Made by a program: the position numbers and the translations under genes | Shown here: piece by piece, positions 7,678-15,881 of the stretch | Layout of the letters: the number at the start of each line of letters is the position of its first letter | Numbering within the stretch: position 1 is the stretch's first letter | Source of the DNA: Paraburkholderia ferrariae NBRC 106233 | GTDB taxonomy: Bacteria > Pseudomonadota > Gammaproteobacteria > Burkholderiales > Burkholderiaceae | Length of the DNA stretch: 64,000 nt | Assembly (NCBI RefSeq): GCF_000685035.1 | Contig: NZ_BAYB01000028.1 | Coordinates: 91,450-155,449, forward strand | Direction of reading: 5' to 3' | Notes under the pieces: generated by a model | Told to the model about the DNA's origin: nothing | The model's input: the letters and a program-made list of their open reading frames with translations, nothing else | Databases searched by the model: none

Positions 7678-8838
7678 TTACTTCGCGTTCAGTGCTTCAC
7701 GTTCGCAGTGAGCGGCGCCGTCGTGCAGCATCGCGCTCCAGCGCGAGCCGTGGCGCCAGGCTTCGAAGGCGTCCCGGTCGGCGACGCCGCCGTCGAGCAG
7801 CGCCTGCCCGCAGCGCACCGCTTCGTCGGCCACGGCGGGCGCAATCATGAAGCCGTGCCGGTACAGGCCGTTCACGCGCAAAGTCCGTGCGCCGTCCCAG
7901 ATCAACGCCGGGCGATGATCGGGGAGCGTGGGGCGGCATTGCGAATTGAGTTCGAGAATGCGCGCCTCGCCGAAAGCCGGATGCACGGCAAACGCCGCGC
8001 TCAGCAGTTCGAGCGCGGAGCGCACGCTCACCGGCGACATGTCCTCGCCCTCGATCTCGGTCGCGCCGATCACGTAGAGGTCGTTCTGCTTGGGCGCGAT
8101 ATAGAGCGGGTAGCGCGGATGCAAGAGGCGCACGGGCCGCGTGAGCCCGATGCCGGGTGCGTGCACGCGCGCCACTTCGCCGCGGATGCCGCGCAGTGCG
8201 GGCAGGGCGGGCTTGGCGCCGAGGCCACGGCAATCGATCGTCACGCGCGCGGGCGGCAGATCGGCATCGTCTACCGGCGTGTGCCAGTGCGTTTCGACGC
8301 CCCGCTGCGCGAGGCCCGCCGCCAGCGCGTGCAGCACCTGGCGGTTATCGAGCTGGCCTTCGCCGGGCAGCAGCCAGCCGCGCGCGAAGCGCCCGGCGAG
8401 CGCCGGCTCCGCCGCGTCGAGCTCGTTGCCCGCGAGCGCGACGAAGCCCTCTTCCGCCAGCCACTGCGGCGCGTTCGCGCGCACGCGGCGTTCGAAGAGC
8501 GGCGCCTCGGTGCGATCGGCGTGATGCCAGACCACGAGCGTGCCGTTGTGCTGGAAGAACACGGGCTCGGGCAGTGCCGCGAGTATCTGCGGCCACGTTT
8601 GCAGCGACGCGACGCCGAGTTCGGTGATGAGCAGTTCGGCCACGGCGGCTTCGGCAAGCGGCGCGAGCATCGCGGCGGCCACCCATGCGGCAGCATCGGC
8701 GCCTTCAGGGCCGCCGCGCTCGTAGAGCGCGACGCGATGCCCCGCGCCGGCAAGACGCCACGCGACGAGGCGCCCGGAAAGGCCGCCGCCGAGCACGGCG
8801 AAATCGGGCATGGCAGCCGTGGCGCGCGTGCCGCTCAT
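7678..8838 (-). CDS. thiO: Glycine oxidase ThiO (FAD-dependent)
   Basis: Oxidises glycine to iminoacetate (dehydroglycine) for ThiG. The 386-aa protein has an N-terminal dinucleotide fold GGGLSG (17-22), an ARG-like acidic turn YERGG, and C-terminal GLYRHGFMIAPAVADE, typical of DAO-family oxidoreductases. ATG at 8838 is chosen; an alternative Met lies 27 nt downstream. The start overlaps the stop of a possible 49-codon leader ORF (ATGA). The gene is preceded by about 300 nt of leader carrying a TPP riboswitch. Confidence 0.88.
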   Translation of the reverse strand: MSGTRATAAMPDFAVLGGGLSGRLVAWRLAGAGHRVALYERGGPEGADAAAWVAAAMLAPLAEAAVAELLITELGVASLQTWPQILAALPEPVFFQHNGTLVVWHHADRTEAPLFERRVRANAPQWLAEEGFVALAGNELDAAEPALAGRFARGWLLPGEGQLDNRQVLHALAAGLAQRGVETHWHTPVDDADLPPARVTIDCRGLGAKPALPALRGIRGEVARVHAPGIGLTRPVRLLHPRYPLYIAPKQNDLYVIGATEIEGEDMSPVSVRSALELLSAAFAVHPAFGEARILELNSQCRPTLPDHRPALIWDGARTLRVNGLYRHGFMIAPAVADEAVRCGQALLDGGVADRDAFEAWRHGSRWSAMLHDGAAHCEREALNAK

Positions 8839-8984
8839 GATGGCACCCCGCTGCGAGCGAACGCGCGCCTGAGCGTCGCGCCGAAGCTTGCGCGAGCAAC
8901 GAAGCGCGCAGCAACGCCGGCAGATGTGCAGACAGAAGCCCGGACAAACGCGCGGGCTAAATAAACTGAGGAATAGGCGGTCAT
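8835..8984 (-). CDS. Possible 49-codon leader ORF coupled to thiO
   Basis: ATG at 8984 is preceded by GGAAAGGA 5 nt upstream and reads 49 codons without a stop to a TGA that overlaps the thiO ATG by 3 nt. The predicted peptide (MTAYSSVYLARAF...) is Ala/Arg-rich with no known domain and contains uncommon codons such as TTA and AGG. It lies wholly between the riboswitch and thiO. It could be a leader peptide providing translational coupling, or a chance frame in G+C-rich DNA. I do not recognise a homologue. Confidence 0.35.
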   Translation of the reverse strand: MTAYSSVYLARAFVRASVCTSAGVAARFVARASFGATLRRAFARSGVPS

Positions 8985-9138
8985 CGTATCCTTTCCGTAC
9001 GGCAACAGCAGACGTACCCAAGGACGAAACCGGCTGGCAAGGCCGGCCGGACAGGCGCGTGGGGCGATGGAACACGGCTCCCATGCACGCTTGCCCGGCG
9101 GGAAACTGGAAATGGATCCAGCAAGACTTTCCGGAAAC

Positions 9139-9226
9139 TTCCCGCGCCGGTATTACCCGGATCGGGTGCGAAGGGTCTCTCTCAGCCTCACGGCGACATG
9201 CACGGCATGCCGGCGAAGCACCCCTG
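9139..9226 (-). ncRNA. TPP riboswitch (THI box) upstream of thiOSGE
   Basis: On the minus strand the sequence shows GGGGTGC (about 9218-9224), the invariant CTGAGA (9180-9185) followed by ACCC, then ATCCGGGTAATACC and the closing GCGGGAAG (about 9139-9162). This is the canonical order and content of the thiamin pyrophosphate aptamer. It sits about 300 nt before thiO and downstream of a good promoter. High TPP should reduce expression of thiOSGE. The expression platform is not obvious; no strong terminator was seen between the aptamer and thiO, so control could be translational, possibly through the leader ORF. Confidence 0.93.
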
Positions 9227-9240
9227 TTTCGTCAGCAGTC

Positions 9241-9270
9241 ATTAGACCACAAAAGGCCCGGCGCCCGCAA
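9241..9270 (-). promoter_or_regulatory. Putative sigma-70 promoter of thiOSGE
   Basis: TTGCGG (9265-9270), 18-bp spacer, TCTAAT (9241-9246) on the minus strand, placing the transcription start a few bases before the TPP riboswitch. This fits a riboswitch-containing leader. Confidence 0.55.
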
Positions 9271-9588
9271 ACCCCGGCGGCGCGGCCCTCCCGGGCCGCG
9301 CGGGCGCGCCCGCCGGGTTCCCGTCGCGGCCCCGGCGCCCGTCAAACGCACGGCCATCCGGAGCGTCCCGTTTGGCGGGCGCCGCGCGCGCTCTGGCACA
9401 ATGCCCGGAACGCTTGCGGGCCGTCCGCCGGCCGGCTGCGGTGAGACAATGGGCCGCAAAACCCAACCTCGACACAACCCCTGTTAAGCCCCGCTTAAGC
9501 GGTCGGCCACAAAATCGCAGCACCATCGTGCCGCGCCGCACGCTTTGCTTTTTTCCGGCTCCGGAGCCGGGCCAACATCGGGACGCAC

Positions 9589-11340
9589 ATGACCAACCTT
9601 TCTCCCCGCGCCACGCCGGATCAGCCTGAAAAGATCTCGGCCTGGAGCCTGATCAAACCCTACTGGGTATCCGAGGAACGCTGGGTCGCCTGGGGCCTCC
9701 TTGCCACGATCATCGTCATCAATCTGACCGTGGTGTGGATCAACGTCCGGTTCAACAGCTGGAACGGCGACTTCTACGACGCGCTGCAGAGCAAGGACGT
9801 CAAGCGTTTCCCGCATCTGCTGATGATCTTCACCGTACTCGCGTTCGCGTTCATCATCCTCGCGGTGTACGGGCGCTATCTGCGCCAGATGCTGGGCTTC
9901 CGGTGGCGTCAATGGCTCACGACGCGCTTTCTGAACGAGTGGCTCGACCAGGGCGCGTTCTACCGTATCGAGCGCGATCGTCTGGCCGACAACCCCGACC
10001 AGCGGATCAGCGACGACCTGCAATCATTCGCCAACACGACCCTCGCGCTCACGCTCGACCTGCTCTCGACGGTCGTCACGCTGATTTCGTTCATCACGAT
10101 CCTCTGGTCGCTGGCGGGCGCGCTCACGTTCTCGCTGGGCGGCACGCCCATCTCGATTCCGGGCTACATGGTCTGGGCCGCCCTGCTCTACGCCGTGTTC
10201 GGCTCCTTCGTGACGCAGAAGGCCGGCCATCCGCTCGTGTCGATCAACTATCAGCAACAGAAAGTCGAGGCGGACTTCCGCTTCGGCCTCATCCGCCTGC
10301 GCGAAAACGCCGAGCAGATTGCCTTTTACGACGGCATGGACACCGAGCGCAGCAATGCGCAGGGGCTCTTCGAGCACATTCGCGAAAACTGGTGGCGCGT
10401 GATGAAGTACACGAAGCGCCTCACCTTCGTGCTGAGCTTTTACGGCCAGATTGCCATCATCTTCCCGCTCGTCGTCGCGGCGCCGCGCTACTTTGCGGGC
10501 GCCTTCTCGTTCGGCGTGCTGATGAAGATCGCCGGGGCGTTCGGCACCGTGAGCGATTCGTTCTCCTGGTTCATGAACAGTTACTCGACCCTCGTCGAAT
10601 GGCGCGCCACCGTCAACCGTCTGCGCGAATTCGTGCGCGTGGTTCACTCGCCGCGCCTGAAGGAAACCGTTTCGCCCGCCACCGAACACGGCGGCATCAA
10701 CCTGCACTATGTCGATGCCAACGCGCTGTCCACCGAACATCTGAAGCTGTCCCTGCCCAACGGCCTGCCGCTTTCCGAAGTGCGCGACATCGCCATCAAG
10801 CCCGGCTCGCGCTGGCTCGTGCGCGGCCCGTCGGGCGCCGGCAAGAGCACGCTGATGCGCGCGCTCGCGGGCCTCTGGCCGTTCGGCGAAGGCTCGATCG
10901 ACGCCCCCGTCGATGCGCGCATGATGTTCATTCCGCAGCAAAGCTACCTGCCGATCGGCACGCTCAAGGCCGCGCTCACCTACCCGTCGCCCGCCACCGA
11001 CTACAGCGACGAGGAGTGCCGCGAAGCCCTGCGCGCGTGCCGGCTCGAAGACTACGCCGATCGCCTCGACGAAGCGGCGCACTGGACGCGCGTGCTCTCG
11101 CCGGGCGAGCAGCAACGGCTTGCGGGCGCACGCGTGCTGCTGCACAAGCCCGACTACCTGTTCCTCGACGAAGCGACGAGCGCCCTCGACTCCGACAACG
11201 AAGGCCGTCTCTACAAGCTCTTCAACGAGCGCCTGCCGAAGGCGGCCATCGTGAGCGTGGCGCATCGCGAGTCGCTCGCGGCGTTCCACGACGAAACGCT
11301 CGAGATCGAGCGCATGCCCGAAGAGCGCATCGCCGCATGA
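9589..11340 (+). CDS. YddA/SbmA-like ABC transporter, fused membrane and ATPase domains
   Basis: Half-type ABC transporter of 583 aa related to E. coli YddA and the SbmA/BacA group, inner membrane. Hydrophobic segments occupy roughly residues 30-330, with the family motif FNSWNGDFYDALQ near residue 55. The C-terminal ATPase has Walker A GPSGAGKST (about 413-421), signature LSPGEQQR (about 504-511) and Walker B YLFLDEATSALD. The signature has SPGEQ instead of SGGQ, as is usual in this subfamily. The substrate is unknown; relatives import or export peptides or vitamin B12. Its stop overlaps the following dehydrogenase start (ATGA), so the two are co-translated. Confidence 0.88.
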   Translation: MTNLSPRATPDQPEKISAWSLIKPYWVSEERWVAWGLLATIIVINLTVVWINVRFNSWNGDFYDALQSKDVKRFPHLLMIFTVLAFAFIILAVYGRYLRQMLGFRWRQWLTTRFLNEWLDQGAFYRIERDRLADNPDQRISDDLQSFANTTLALTLDLLSTVVTLISFITILWSLAGALTFSLGGTPISIPGYMVWAALLYAVFGSFVTQKAGHPLVSINYQQQKVEADFRFGLIRLRENAEQIAFYDGMDTERSNAQGLFEHIRENWWRVMKYTKRLTFVLSFYGQIAIIFPLVVAAPRYFAGAFSFGVLMKIAGAFGTVSDSFSWFMNSYSTLVEWRATVNRLREFVRVVHSPRLKETVSPATEHGGINLHYVDANALSTEHLKLSLPNGLPLSEVRDIAIKPGSRWLVRGPSGAGKSTLMRALAGLWPFGEGSIDAPVDARMMFIPQQSYLPIGTLKAALTYPSPATDYSDEECREALRACRLEDYADRLDEAAHWTRVLSPGEQQRLAGARVLLHKPDYLFLDEATSALDSDNEGRLYKLFNERLPKAAIVSVAHRESLAAFHDETLEIERMPEERIAA

Positions 11341-12110
11341 GCACGGGCGCGCACGAACGGGTCGTCCTGATCACCGGCGCGGGCGCGGGTATCGGCGCTG
11401 CGCTCGCCCGGCGGCTTGCCGCGCCGGGCGTCGCGCTCATGCTGCATGCGCGCGGCGCCGACGAAGCGGCGCAGGCGCGTCTTGCCGCGGTCGCCGCGGC
11501 GTGCGCGGGCCAGGGTGCGACGTGCGCGACCGTCTGCGCCGATCTCGCCGAACCGGGCGCGGCGCGCCGCGTCGTCGAAACCACGCTGGCGCGCTTCGGC
11601 GCGCTCGACCAGTTGGTCGCCAACGCAGGCCACGCGCAGCGCCAGACGCTCGCATCGCTCGACGCCGCGGCGCTCGATGCCTCCTTCGCCGCCATGCCGG
11701 CGGCCTTCGCGGCCCTCGTGCGCGGCGCCCAGGCGGCGCTCGCCGCTTCGGCGTGCGGCCGCGTCGTGGCGCTCAGCTCGTTCGTTGCGCACCGCTACCG
11801 CGCCGACGCACCGTTCGCCGCCACCGCCGCCGCCAAGGCGGCACTCGAATCGCTCGCCAAAACCGCGGCGGCGGAACTCGCGCCGCACGGCGTCACGGTG
11901 AACTGCGTGGCGCCGGGCTATACGCGCAAGGATCAGGGCCCGACGCCCGCGAATGCCCCCGCGTGGGCCCGCGCGGCCGAGGAAACGCCGCTGGGCCACG
12001 TGGCCGAACCCGCCGATATCGCCGAACTCATCGCCTTTTTGCTCTCCCGCGCCGCCCGCCACATCACCGGCCAGGTGATCCACATCGACGGCGGACTCAC
12101 ACTGGGCTAG
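11337..12110 (+). CDS. SDR-family protein lacking the catalytic Tyr
   Basis: Short-chain dehydrogenase/reductase fold of 257 aa: TGAGAGIG cofactor motif (13-20), NAG (96-98), Ser147/148, Lys167, and a VNCVAPGYTRKD C-terminal region. The residue expected to be Tyr in the YxxxK motif is Thr163 (TAAAK), and the nearby Tyr154 is badly spaced. Either activity is altered or the protein is a non-catalytic NAD(P)-binding relative. Annotation as 3-oxoacyl-ACP reductase would be by similarity only. It overlaps the upstream ABC transporter by 4 bp. Confidence 0.8.
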   Translation: MSTGAHERVVLITGAGAGIGAALARRLAAPGVALMLHARGADEAAQARLAAVAAACAGQGATCATVCADLAEPGAARRVVETTLARFGALDQLVANAGHAQRQTLASLDAAALDASFAAMPAAFAALVRGAQAALAASACGRVVALSSFVAHRYRADAPFAATAAAKAALESLAKTAAAELAPHGVTVNCVAPGYTRKDQGPTPANAPAWARAAEETPLGHVAEPADIAELIAFLLSRAARHITGQVIHIDGGLTLG

Positions 12111-12366
12111 GCCGCCCGGGCGAGTTTTGCGGCATCGCACGGCCGCGCCGCACGAGGTTTTTCCGCTGGTTCGTTCGCTGGTTCGTTCGCTTGCTATCGA
12201 ATCCGGCGGAACCCAACGGAACCCCGGCGCACGCACGAAGCGCACCCCTCTATTTCGCCGCCCTCGCCTGCACCCCCGATCACCCCTTAAAATAGCCCCG
12301 CTCCAGCATTCACGCCGCACACGGCGCCGCCGGTCATGGCAGGGCAACAACGGGGGAAGACACGCG

Positions 12367-13626
12367 ATGGGATCGTTCCACTGGTTCACGGAGCTGAGCG
12401 CGCGCGAGCGCCGCACGCTCTACGCCGGCTTCGGCGGCTATGCCGTCGACGCGTTCGACTTCATGATCTACTCGTTCCTGATCCCCACGCTGATCACCAC
12501 CTGGGGCATGAGCAAGGGCGAAGCCGGGATGATCGCCACCAGTTCGCTGATTTCCTCGGCGATCGGCGGCTGGGTCGCCGGCGTGCTGGCCGACCGCTAC
12601 GGCCGGGTGCGCGTGCTGCAGTGGACCATCGCAACCTTCGCGGTCTTCACCTGCCTCTCCGGCTTCACGAACTCGTTCTGGCAGTTGCTCGCCACGCGCA
12701 CGCTGCAGGGCTTCGGCTTCGGCGGCGAATGGTCGGTCGTCACGATCATGATGGCCGAGACGATCCGCTCGCCCCAGCATCGCGCCAAGGCCGTGGGCAC
12801 GGTGCAGAGCAGCTGGTCGTTCGGCTGGGCCGCGGCCGCGATCCTCTACTGGGCCTTCTTCGCCCTCCTGCCCGAAGGGCTCGCCTGGCGCGCGTGCTTC
12901 TGGATCGGCATCGTGCCGGCGCTCTGGATCCTCTATGTGCGCCGCAACGTGAGCGACCCGGAGATCTTCATCCAGACGCGGCGTGCCCGCGAAAGCGGTG
13001 CCACCCAGGCCCATTTCCTGCAGATCTTCGCGCCCGCCCACCTCGGCACCACGCTGCTCGGCAGCGCGCTGTGCACCGGCATGCTGGGCGGCTACTACGC
13101 CATCACCACCTGGCTGCCCACCTATCTGAAAACCGTGCGCCACCTCTCGGTGTTCAACACGAGCGGCTATCTGATCGTGCTGATCGTCGGCTCGTTCACG
13201 GGCTATATCGTCGGCGCGATTCTCTCGGACCGCATCGGGCGGCGCGCCTCGTTCATCCTGTTCGCGATCGGCTCGTTCGCGCTCGGCATGGCCTACACCA
13301 TGCTGCCCATCACCAACGGCGCCATGCTGTTGCTCGGCTTTCCGCTCGGCATCGTGGTGCAGGGCATTTTCGCGGGCGTCGGCGCCTATCTCTCCGAGCT
13401 CTATCCGAACGCGATCCGCGGCTCCGGCCAGGGCTTCTGCTACAACCTCGGGCGCGGACTCGGCTCGTTTTTCCCGATCCTCGTCGGCACGCTCGCGCAG
13501 TCCATGTCGCTCGTGAAGGCGATCGGCGCCGTGGCCGGCGCGGGCTATCTGCTCGTGATCGTCAGCGCGCTCTGCCTGCCCGAAACCAGGGGCAAGGCGC
13601 TCGTTGCGGGGTCCGCTGCACAATGA
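12367..13626 (+). CDS. MFS transporter, metabolite:H+ symporter type
   Basis: Inner-membrane major facilitator of 419 aa with about 12 hydrophobic segments. The loop 2-3 motif appears as LADRYGRVRVL and is repeated in the second half as LSDRIGRRAS. FGFGGEWSV resembles the NanT/ShiA/ProP-like metabolite:H+ symporter group. The substrate is not readable; acids or amino acids are likely in this family. GGGGGAAG lies upstream of ATG 12367. A TAAAAT-like -10 is at 12288-12293 in the preceding 256-bp gap. The next gene, a D-amino-acid dehydrogenase, follows after 46 bp and may share the transcript. Confidence 0.82.
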   Translation: MGSFHWFTELSARERRTLYAGFGGYAVDAFDFMIYSFLIPTLITTWGMSKGEAGMIATSSLISSAIGGWVAGVLADRYGRVRVLQWTIATFAVFTCLSGFTNSFWQLLATRTLQGFGFGGEWSVVTIMMAETIRSPQHRAKAVGTVQSSWSFGWAAAAILYWAFFALLPEGLAWRACFWIGIVPALWILYVRRNVSDPEIFIQTRRARESGATQAHFLQIFAPAHLGTTLLGSALCTGMLGGYYAITTWLPTYLKTVRHLSVFNTSGYLIVLIVGSFTGYIVGAILSDRIGRRASFILFAIGSFALGMAYTMLPITNGAMLLLGFPLGIVVQGIFAGVGAYLSELYPNAIRGSGQGFCYNLGRGLGSFFPILVGTLAQSMSLVKAIGAVAGAGYLLVIVSALCLPETRGKALVAGSAAQ

Positions 13627-13672
13627 GCACGAACATGCTGCAATACCGTCCGTCCCTCCCGAATCGACCGGC

Positions 13673-15028
13673 ATGAAAACGATCGTCCTCGGCGCCGGTG
13701 TGATCGGCGTCGCAACCGCGTATTACCTGAGCGAACGGGGCTGCGACGTCACGGTCATCGAGCGCGAGCCGGGCGTCGCGCTCGGCACGAGCTTCGGCAA
13801 CGCGGGCGTGATCGCGCCCGGCTACGTCACCCCGTGGGCCGCGCCGGGCATGCCGGCCAAGCTGCTCAAATATCTCCTCAAGCCCACCTCGCCGCTCATC
13901 TTCCGGCCCACGCTCGACCCCGCCCAATGGCGCTGGATCGCACGATGGCTGCGCGAATGCGACCTCGAGCGCTTTCGTGTGAACAAACAGCGCATGCAGC
14001 GCATCGCCTATTACAGCCGCGCCTGCCTGAACGCGTTTCGCGAAACGCACGCGTTCGAATACGGGCGCAGCCAGGGCTATCTCCAGCTCTTTCGCAGCGA
14101 CTACGATCTCGAACTCGCGCAGCCCGCGCTCGCCGTGCTGCGCGATGCGGGCATCGGCTACCGCGAACTCGACGCCGCGGCCTGCGCCCAGGTCGAGCCG
14201 GGCCTCGCCTGGGCGCGCACGAAACCCGTGGCCGGCATCTACCTGCCCGACGACGAAGCCGGCGACTGCGCCCGCTTCACGCGCGAATTGCGCGCCGTAT
14301 GCGAAGCGCGCGGCGTGCGCTTTCTGTTCGATACCGAAATCGAGGCGCTGGCGGCCGAGGGTGGCAAGGTGCGCGGCGTGCGCGTGCGCGCCGGGCGCGG
14401 CAAGCTCAACCGGCGCGAGCAGCGCCGGGCGCCGACCGAGGTGCTGAAGACGTCGGCGCAAACGTCCGCCGAGGACGCCGCGCCGCAGACGCTCGCGGCC
14501 GACGCCGTGATCGTCGCGCTCGGCGTGGAGAGCGCGGCGCTTGTCGCGCCGCTCGGCGTGCGGGTGCCGCTCTATCCCGTGAAGGGCTACTCGGCCACGC
14601 TGCCGGTGGTGGATGAGCAAAAGGCGCCGCGCGCCGCGCTCATGGACGAATCGCTCAAGACGGCCATCACGCGCTTCGGGCCGTATCTGCGCGTGGCGGG
14701 GACGGCGGAGCTCGGCAATCATCGCGCGACGCTGCGCGAGCAGGCGCTGCAAACGCTCATGAAGGTGCTCGACGACTGGTTCCCGCACGCGGCAACGCCC
14801 TCGTCGGCGCAGTTCTGGGTGGGGCGGCGGCCGATGGTGCCGGACGGCGCACCGCTCCTCGGTGCCTGCGGAGTGGAAGGGCTCTGGCTCAACGTGGGGC
14901 ACGGCTCGACGGGCTGGGCGATGTCGATGGGCTCGGGACGCGTGGTTGCCGATCTCGTCACGCAGCACACGCCCGAGATCGACCTGGACGGGCTCACGCT
15001 CGCGCGCTACCGGCGCAACGGGCATTGA
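13673..15028 (+). CDS. dadA: D-amino-acid dehydrogenase (DadA family)
   Basis: FAD-dependent membrane-associated enzyme that oxidises D-amino acids to 2-oxo acids, passing electrons to the respiratory chain. The 451-aa protein has GAGVIG (7-12), IERE at the end of the first Rossmann fold, FGNAGVIAPGYVTPWAAPGMP (DadA hallmark) and C-terminal NVGHGSTGWAMS. An insertion of about 30 charged residues (around 243-272, after RAGRGKLN) is not usual in DadA. Start 13673 is set by the flavin fold. It could belong to a sister subfamily; genomes of this group often carry several DadA paralogues. Confidence 0.83.
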   Translation: MKTIVLGAGVIGVATAYYLSERGCDVTVIEREPGVALGTSFGNAGVIAPGYVTPWAAPGMPAKLLKYLLKPTSPLIFRPTLDPAQWRWIARWLRECDLERFRVNKQRMQRIAYYSRACLNAFRETHAFEYGRSQGYLQLFRSDYDLELAQPALAVLRDAGIGYRELDAAACAQVEPGLAWARTKPVAGIYLPDDEAGDCARFTRELRAVCEARGVRFLFDTEIEALAAEGGKVRGVRVRAGRGKLNRREQRRAPTEVLKTSAQTSAEDAAPQTLAADAVIVALGVESAALVAPLGVRVPLYPVKGYSATLPVVDEQKAPRAALMDESLKTAITRFGPYLRVAGTAELGNHRATLREQALQTLMKVLDDWFPHAATPSSAQFWVGRRPMVPDGAPLLGACGVEGLWLNVGHGSTGWAMSMGSGRVVADLVTQHTPEIDLDGLTLARYRRNGH

Positions 15029-15073
15029 GTTTTTTTGCGCTGAAAGCCGTTGGCGCTACGCCGTCCGTTCAGT

Positions 15074-15634
15074 TCAGGCCAGCGCCACGCTGGCGAGCGC
15101 GTCGTAGCGCGCGCCCTGGCGGGCGAGCGTGCTCGAATAGAGCACGAGCGACTCGAACCGCAGCGACGGCAGCGCCTCGCCGTCTCTCGTTGCCGGCCCG
15201 GCTGCCGCATCGCGCGCGAAGCGCGCAAGCGTCACGTGCGGGCGGAAGGCGCGCGCATCGAGCGGCAATCCCACCTCGCCCATTAGCGAACGCACGCGCC
15301 AGTCGAGCGCCGTGAAGACCTCCGACATCGCCAGCACCGCCACCATCAGCCGCGGCTGCGTACGGCCCGGCCAGCATTCGATCTTCGTCACCCGCGCGGG
15401 CGCGAAAGGGGCGAGTAACGGCGGCGCGTGCTCGGCTAGCCGGCGCGAAAGCACTTCGCCCTGCCCGAACGACATCGCGCCGATGAACGCCACCGTGAGG
15501 TGCAGTTGCGCGTAGGGCACGCGCCGCGCGTTGGGGGGCACGTCGAGCGCGGCCAGCGCGTCGCGCGATGCGGCGTCAGGCGCGAGCGCAATGAAGCAGC
15601 GCCGCCACTGATCGGTTTCGCGGGCTTCGGACAT
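15074..15634 (-). CDS. thpR: RNA 2',3'-cyclic phosphodiesterase (2H family, ThpR)
   Basis: 186-aa member of the 2H phosphoesterase/2'-5' RNA ligase family. It carries the two HxT motifs HLTV (about residue 45) and HVTL (about residue 135), and starts with RCFIAL as is typical. The enzyme hydrolyses RNA 2',3'-cyclic phosphate ends. It is convergent with dadA (45-bp gap) and lies downstream of the gltBD terminator, so it needs its own promoter, which I did not identify. Confidence 0.88.
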   Translation of the reverse strand: MSEARETDQWRRCFIALAPDAASRDALAALDVPPNARRVPYAQLHLTVAFIGAMSFGQGEVLSRRLAEHAPPLLAPFAPARVTKIECWPGRTQPRLMVAVLAMSEVFTALDWRVRSLMGEVGLPLDARAFRPHVTLARFARDAAAGPATRDGEALPSLRFESLVLYSSTLARQGARYDALASVALA

Positions 15635-15689
15635 GGTCGGGGCCGGGAACGGAAGCGGATCGCGTCATGGTACCCCGTTCGGGCGGACG

Positions 15690-15726
15690 TAAAAAAGCCG
15701 GGGCACCCCGATGGGCGCCCCGGCTT
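15690..15726 (-). terminator. Rho-independent terminator after gltD
   Basis: Minus-strand hairpin with a 12-bp G+C-rich stem (AAGCCGGGGC...GCCCCGGCTT) followed by six T. It ends the gltBD transcript after the duplicated gltD tail. Confidence 0.88.
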
Positions 15727-15761
15727 CGCAACGCTACGGCTCGTTCGTGCTTCTTCGTCAA

Positions 15762-15830
15762 CTAACGCGGCAACTCCGAGCTGCCCATCAGATACGCATC
15801 GACGGAACGCGCACATTGACGGCCTTCGCG
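15762..15830 (-). repeat. Second copy of the gltD 3' end (22 codons plus TAG)
   Basis: 69 nt equivalent to the last 22 codons and stop of gltD, displaced by exactly 120 bp towards the terminator. It differs from the in-gene copy (15882-15950) at five third-codon positions only: GAA/GAG, CGT/CGC, CAA/CAG, GGC/GGT and TAG/TAA. All are silent, so the encoded peptide (REGRQCARSV...SSELPR) is identical. It is not translated in its present position. It looks like a former or donor functional gene end. Confidence 0.93.
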
Positions 15831-15881
15831 TGTCGACCAGAGTTAGCGCTTTAGCGCTTACTCTGGTCCCATATCCGCGCC
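15831..15881 (-). repeat. 51-bp palindromic element between the two gltD tails
   Basis: Contains an inverted repeat with 16-bp arms at 15835-15850 and 15853-15868 (GACCAGAGTTAGCGCT against its complement, one mismatch), flanked by TGTC on one side and CCATATCCGCGCC on the other. RNA from it could fold into a long hairpin right after the gltD stop. It begins directly after the gltD TAA. I have an unverified impression that this phrase is dispersed between genes in Paraburkholderia genomes. No other copy was noticed in this window. Confidence 0.75.

Noticed and set aside
15436..15816. Minus-strand open frame of 126 codons over the gltD tail duplicate and the thpR 5' end
   Set aside because: It reads the duplicate out of the gltD frame and runs through the terminator; no function likely.
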